This document shows, piece after piece, positions 61,484-64,000 of a stretch of 64,000 nt of DNA (the first letter of the stretch is position 1; every line of letters begins with the position of its first letter). The DNA is from Marinobacter gudaonensis. Lineage in GTDB: Bacteria; Pseudomonadota; Gammaproteobacteria; Pseudomonadales; Oleiphilaceae. The notes under the pieces were generated by a model. That model made no database searches. It was not told the origin of the DNA and saw only the letters and a list, made by a program, of their open reading frames with translations. The stretch is from the NCBI RefSeq assembly GCF_900115175.1, contig NZ_FOYV01000004.1, positions 62,001 through 126,000 of the forward strand, in the 5' to 3' direction. Made by a program: the position numbers and the translations under genes.

Positions 61484-61509
61484 ATGGAGGCGGGTGGTAC
61501 GAATTCAAG
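61484..61509 (-). promoter_or_regulatory. RpoH (sigma-32)-type promoter of hslVU
   Basis: On the minus strand, CTTGAA (61509-61504) is followed after 14 bases by CTCCAT (61489-61484). The sigma-32 consensus is CTTGAA and CCCCAT with 13-17 bases between them, so the only mismatch is one base in the -10 box. The predicted start is near 61477, about 35 bases before the hslV ATG. HslVU is a classical heat-shock operon, which supports the call. Confidence 0.75.
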
Positions 61510-61533
61510 GAGGGTGGATGCGAGCGTGTCGGA

Positions 61534-62169
61534 TCAACCCTCCTTGGGAATTTTCCGGACGAGAGGTTGAATGTTCATCGACACCAGCTTGTCGATTGCG
61601 GAATTCATCTGGCTGCGTGAGGTGAACGGGCCCACGTTGACGCGATACCAGACCGAACCGCTGTCGAGATCGATGCGCTGAATGCTTGCCCGAAGGCCCT
61701 GGAAGGCGATCTGGGCTCGCTGGCGCTCAGCGTCTTGCTGGCTTCGGAAGGAGCCGGACTGTACCAGATAGTTGAACTCCTGCTGCGCCGGCCCTGGCGT
61801 GTACTCCTCGACCTTCGGGGGCACCACCTCGGATTCGGGCAGCATCTCGTAGAAGCGAAAGCCCGGTTTTTCTTCCCTGCCCGTCACCCCGGGCGATTTT
61901 TCCGCCGGCTTCGGAGCTGGCTGGGTAACGGCCGGCTGCTGGGGGCGTGAGGTTGTAGGCAGCGAGTTGAGATAGACGATGAACCCGATAAAGCCGCCGA
62001 CCGCTGCCAGTGACAGAATCCATTTCAGGGACAGCCCGCCTTGCTGCGCACGGGCGGAGGGTGCCGGCCTGGCGCGACCGGTCTTCGGCTTCGCCGCTTT
62101 CGCGGGTTTGCTGCGTGGCGAGGCCGAAGCCTTGGCGGGCCTGTCCTTGCGGGCGTAATCTCGGGACAT
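61534..62169 (-). CDS. SPOR domain protein (FtsN-like)
   Basis: 211-residue bitopic inner-membrane protein. A basic, Ala/Lys/Pro-rich cytoplasmic N-terminus (1-45) is followed by a TM helix (about 48-67, LKWILSLAAVGGFIGFIVYL), a Pro/Gln-rich periplasmic linker and a C-terminal SPOR domain (about 132-208: YLVQSGSFRSQQDAERQRAQIAFQG and WYRVNVGPFTSRSQMNSAIDKL) that binds denuded septal peptidoglycan. The position between argS and hslV is where many Pseudomonas-like genomes carry ftsN-type genes. Identity as true FtsN needs the periplasmic essential helix, which I cannot confirm. Confidence 0.9.
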   Translation of the reverse strand: MSRDYARKDRPAKASASPRSKPAKAAKPKTGRARPAPSARAQQGGLSLKWILSLAAVGGFIGFIVYLNSLPTTSRPQQPAVTQPAPKPAEKSPGVTGREEKPGFRFYEMLPESEVVPPKVEEYTPGPAQQEFNYLVQSGSFRSQQDAERQRAQIAFQGLRASIQRIDLDSGSVWYRVNVGPFTSRSQMNSAIDKLVSMNIQPLVRKIPKEG

Positions 62170-62175
62170 TAGCGG

Positions 62176-63861
62176 TTACATCTCTTCCGGAGCGCTGACG
62201 CCCAGCAGGTCGAGCCCGTTGGCGATGACCTGCCTGATTGCCAGATAGAGACTTACTCGGGCGTCGCGCAGAGCCTTGTCCTCTATCAGCACCTTGTGGG
62301 CGTTGTAGTATGTGTGGAACTGGCCAGCCAGTTCCCGCAGATAATGCGTGAGATGATGAGGCTCACGCTGGGCCGCGGAGTTGGCGATCAGTTCCGGGTA
62401 CTTGGCCAGTTGGTTGGCCAGGTCCTTTTCCTCATCCAGGGTCAGCAGCGACAGATCACCAATGCACTCGTTGCGGCCTCGGGTCTCGCCTTCCTCTGCC
62501 AGTTTGCGCAGTACGCTGCAGATACGGGCATGGGCATACTGAATGTAATAGACCGGGTTTTCATTGGTCTGGGAGCGGGCCAGATCGATATCAAAGGTCA
62601 ACTGTGAGTCCACCCGACGGGCCGCCAGGAAGAAGCGCGTGGCGTCGCGGCCCACTTCGTCGATCAGGTCACGAACGGTCACGTAGCTGCCGGCCCGCTT
62701 CGAGATCTTCACCTCCTGGCCGGAGCGGGTAACCATCACCATCTGGTGCAGCACGTAGTCGGGCCAGCCCTGCGGGATGCCGGCATTCAGGGCCTGGAGC
62801 CCCGCACGCACCCGGGTAACCGTGGAGTGATGGTCGGCGCCCTGCTCGTTGATCACGGTGGTATAGCCGCGCTGCCATTTGTCCAGGTGGTAGGCCACAT
62901 CCGGCAGGAAGTAGGTGTAGCCACCGTCCTTCTTGCGCATCACCCTGTCCTTGTCGTCGCCGAATTCTGTGGTTTTCAGCCACATGGCGCCGTCCTGTTC
63001 GTAGGTGTAGCCGTTGTCCTGCAAGCGCTTGACCGTGGCCTCCACCTTGCCGTGCTCGTAGAGGGAGGATTCGAGGAAGTAGACATCGAACTGAACCCCG
63101 AAGGCTTTCAGGTCCAGGTCCTGCTCCCGGCGCAAGTAGGCGACGGCGAACTCACGGATCGCATCCTGATCCTCTGGGTCAGCTTTGGCCGTCACTGCAC
63201 GGTCGTCTGCGGTAACGGTTTCACCAGCAAGATAAGCCCTGGCCACGTCCACAATGTAATCGCCCCGGTAGCCGTCCGCCGGCCAGCTGTCATCCTCTGG
63301 CGTCAGGCCTTTCACCCGGGCCTGGACCGACAGCGCCAGGTTATTGATCTGGGCTCCGGCGTCGTTGTAGTAGAACTCCCGGGTAACGTTGTAACCGTTG
63401 GCTTCGAGCAGCCGGCACAGGCAGTCACCAATGGCCGCTCCACGCCCGTGGCCCACATGCAGAGGGCCGGTCGGGTTGGCCGAGACAAATTCCACCTGCA
63501 CTTTCTCGCCCTTGCCCTGATTGTTGCGACCGAATCGCTCCGCCTGGTCGAGGATGGTTTCAACAACTTCGAAGGCGCTCGCCGTGCTCATGAAAAAGTT
63601 GATGAAGCCCGGCCCGGCGATTTCCACCTTGTCCACGGCCTTACTGGCTGGCATGTTCGCCACCAGCGCCTCTGCCAGCTGGCGAGGTGCGCAGCCCGCA
63701 GCCTTGGAGGCCACCAGGGCAATGTTGCAGGCGTAGTCCCCATGGGATTTGTCCTTGGTGTTGCCAACCTGCGGCGTGAAGGTCTGGTCCGCTGGCAGGG
63801 TACCATCGGATTGAAGGGCCGCCAGTGCAGACTGGAGCAGTTCGGAAACGGTCTCTTTCAT
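62176..63861 (-). CDS. argS: Arginyl-tRNA synthetase
   Basis: 561-residue class I synthetase charging tRNA-Arg. The N-terminal additional domain (about 1-110) precedes [19 protein letters not shown] with the HIGH-type HVGH at 135-138, the catalytic Rossmann fold and the KMSKS-equivalent VKISKRAG segment. The C-terminal DALR anticodon-binding domain ([24 protein letters not shown]) ends in the conserved [13 protein letters not shown] 63861 starts the standard MKETVSELL; the open frame upstream is unconserved. Six bases separate it from the SPOR gene, indicating one operon with hslVU downstream. The remaining 139 bases to the window end hold no visible gene. Confidence 0.97.
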   Translation of the reverse strand: MKETVSELLQSALAALQSDGTLPADQTFTPQVGNTKDKSHGDYACNIALVASKAAGCAPRQLAEALVANMPASKAVDKVEIAGPGFINFFMSTASAFEVVETILDQAERFGRNNQGKGEKVQVEFVSANPTGPLHVGHGRGAAIGDCLCRLLEANGYNVTREFYYNDAGAQINNLALSVQARVKGLTPEDDSWPADGYRGDYIVDVARAYLAGETVTADDRAVTAKADPEDQDAIREFAVAYLRREQDLDLKAFGVQFDVYFLESSLYEHGKVEATVKRLQDNGYTYEQDGAMWLKTTEFGDDKDRVMRKKDGGYTYFLPDVAYHLDKWQRGYTTVINEQGADHHSTVTRVRAGLQALNAGIPQGWPDYVLHQMVMVTRSGQEVKISKRAGSYVTVRDLIDEVGRDATRFFLAARRVDSQLTFDIDLARSQTNENPVYYIQYAHARICSVLRKLAEEGETRGRNECIGDLSLLTLDEEKDLANQLAKYPELIANSAAQREPHHLTHYLRELAGQFHTYYNAHKVLIEDKALRDARVSLYLAIRQVIANGLDLLGVSAPEEM

Positions 63862-64000
63862 GCTGTCAGATGACTCGGGTTTCAGGGAAATTGGAATCGG
63901 GCAGGGCGCCCGTTGAACGTGAAAGGCCGCTATTATCGCGGAAAGTTGGGCTGCAAGCAAAAGCCGGATCCCGCCCGACGGGCGCAGGGATCATCCGGTT

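Overview
The window is a GC-rich gammaproteobacterial chromosome segment. Gene content and order (a complete MSHA pilus operon; glnE-ilvE next to LPS-core genes; ntrBC-glnA; argS-SPOR-hslVU) point to Marinobacter or a close relative in the marine Pseudomonadales. That placement is inference from family and synteny knowledge; no database search was made. The window is densely coding, with about 55 protein genes. I see no tRNA, rRNA, CRISPR array, transposase or prophage gene.

Layout. 1-10349: the distal part of an MSHA type IV pilus operon (mshN end, mshE, G, F, B, A, C, D, O, P, Q), mostly with overlapping stops and starts. 10411-15583: nitrogen control on the minus strand (glnA, a DUF4124 protein, ntrB, ntrC), with a sigma-54 promoter and NtrC-type sites upstream of glnA and one such site upstream of ntrB. 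15872-22951: housekeeping and envelope genes (typA, a proline iminopeptidase, dtd, a porin, a CYTH phosphatase, a two-TM potassium channel). 23032-26941: glnE, whose product adenylylates GlnA, and ilvE.

27029-43461 is an LPS/surface-glycan locus with genes on both strands: a GT9 heptosyltransferase-like gene, a KdkA-type kinase, four further glycosyltransferase-type genes, a CDP-glycerol-transferase-like protein, a GT52/sialyltransferase-like protein, an O-antigen-ligase/GT2 fusion, two LpxL-type acyltransferases, a GDP-mannose synthesis enzyme, an ELM1-family protein and waaA. With tolC at its edge, it would build, decorate and ligate the outer-membrane glycolipid. It is the most unusual part of the window.

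43513-64000: tolC, a TPP riboswitch with thiC, nudF-DUF1249-cpdA, divergent metE/metR, gcvH, an RlmI-type methyltransferase, a HAD-IB phosphatase, rppH-ptsP, a patatin-family protein lacking the nucleophilic serine, then argS-SPOR-hslV-hslU with a heat-shock-type promoter before hslV.

Non-coding highlights are a REP-like palindrome doublet between mshA and mshC with a third copy at 27485-27514, a 27-bp perfect inverted repeat between gcvH and the methyltransferase gene, and several clear intrinsic terminators.
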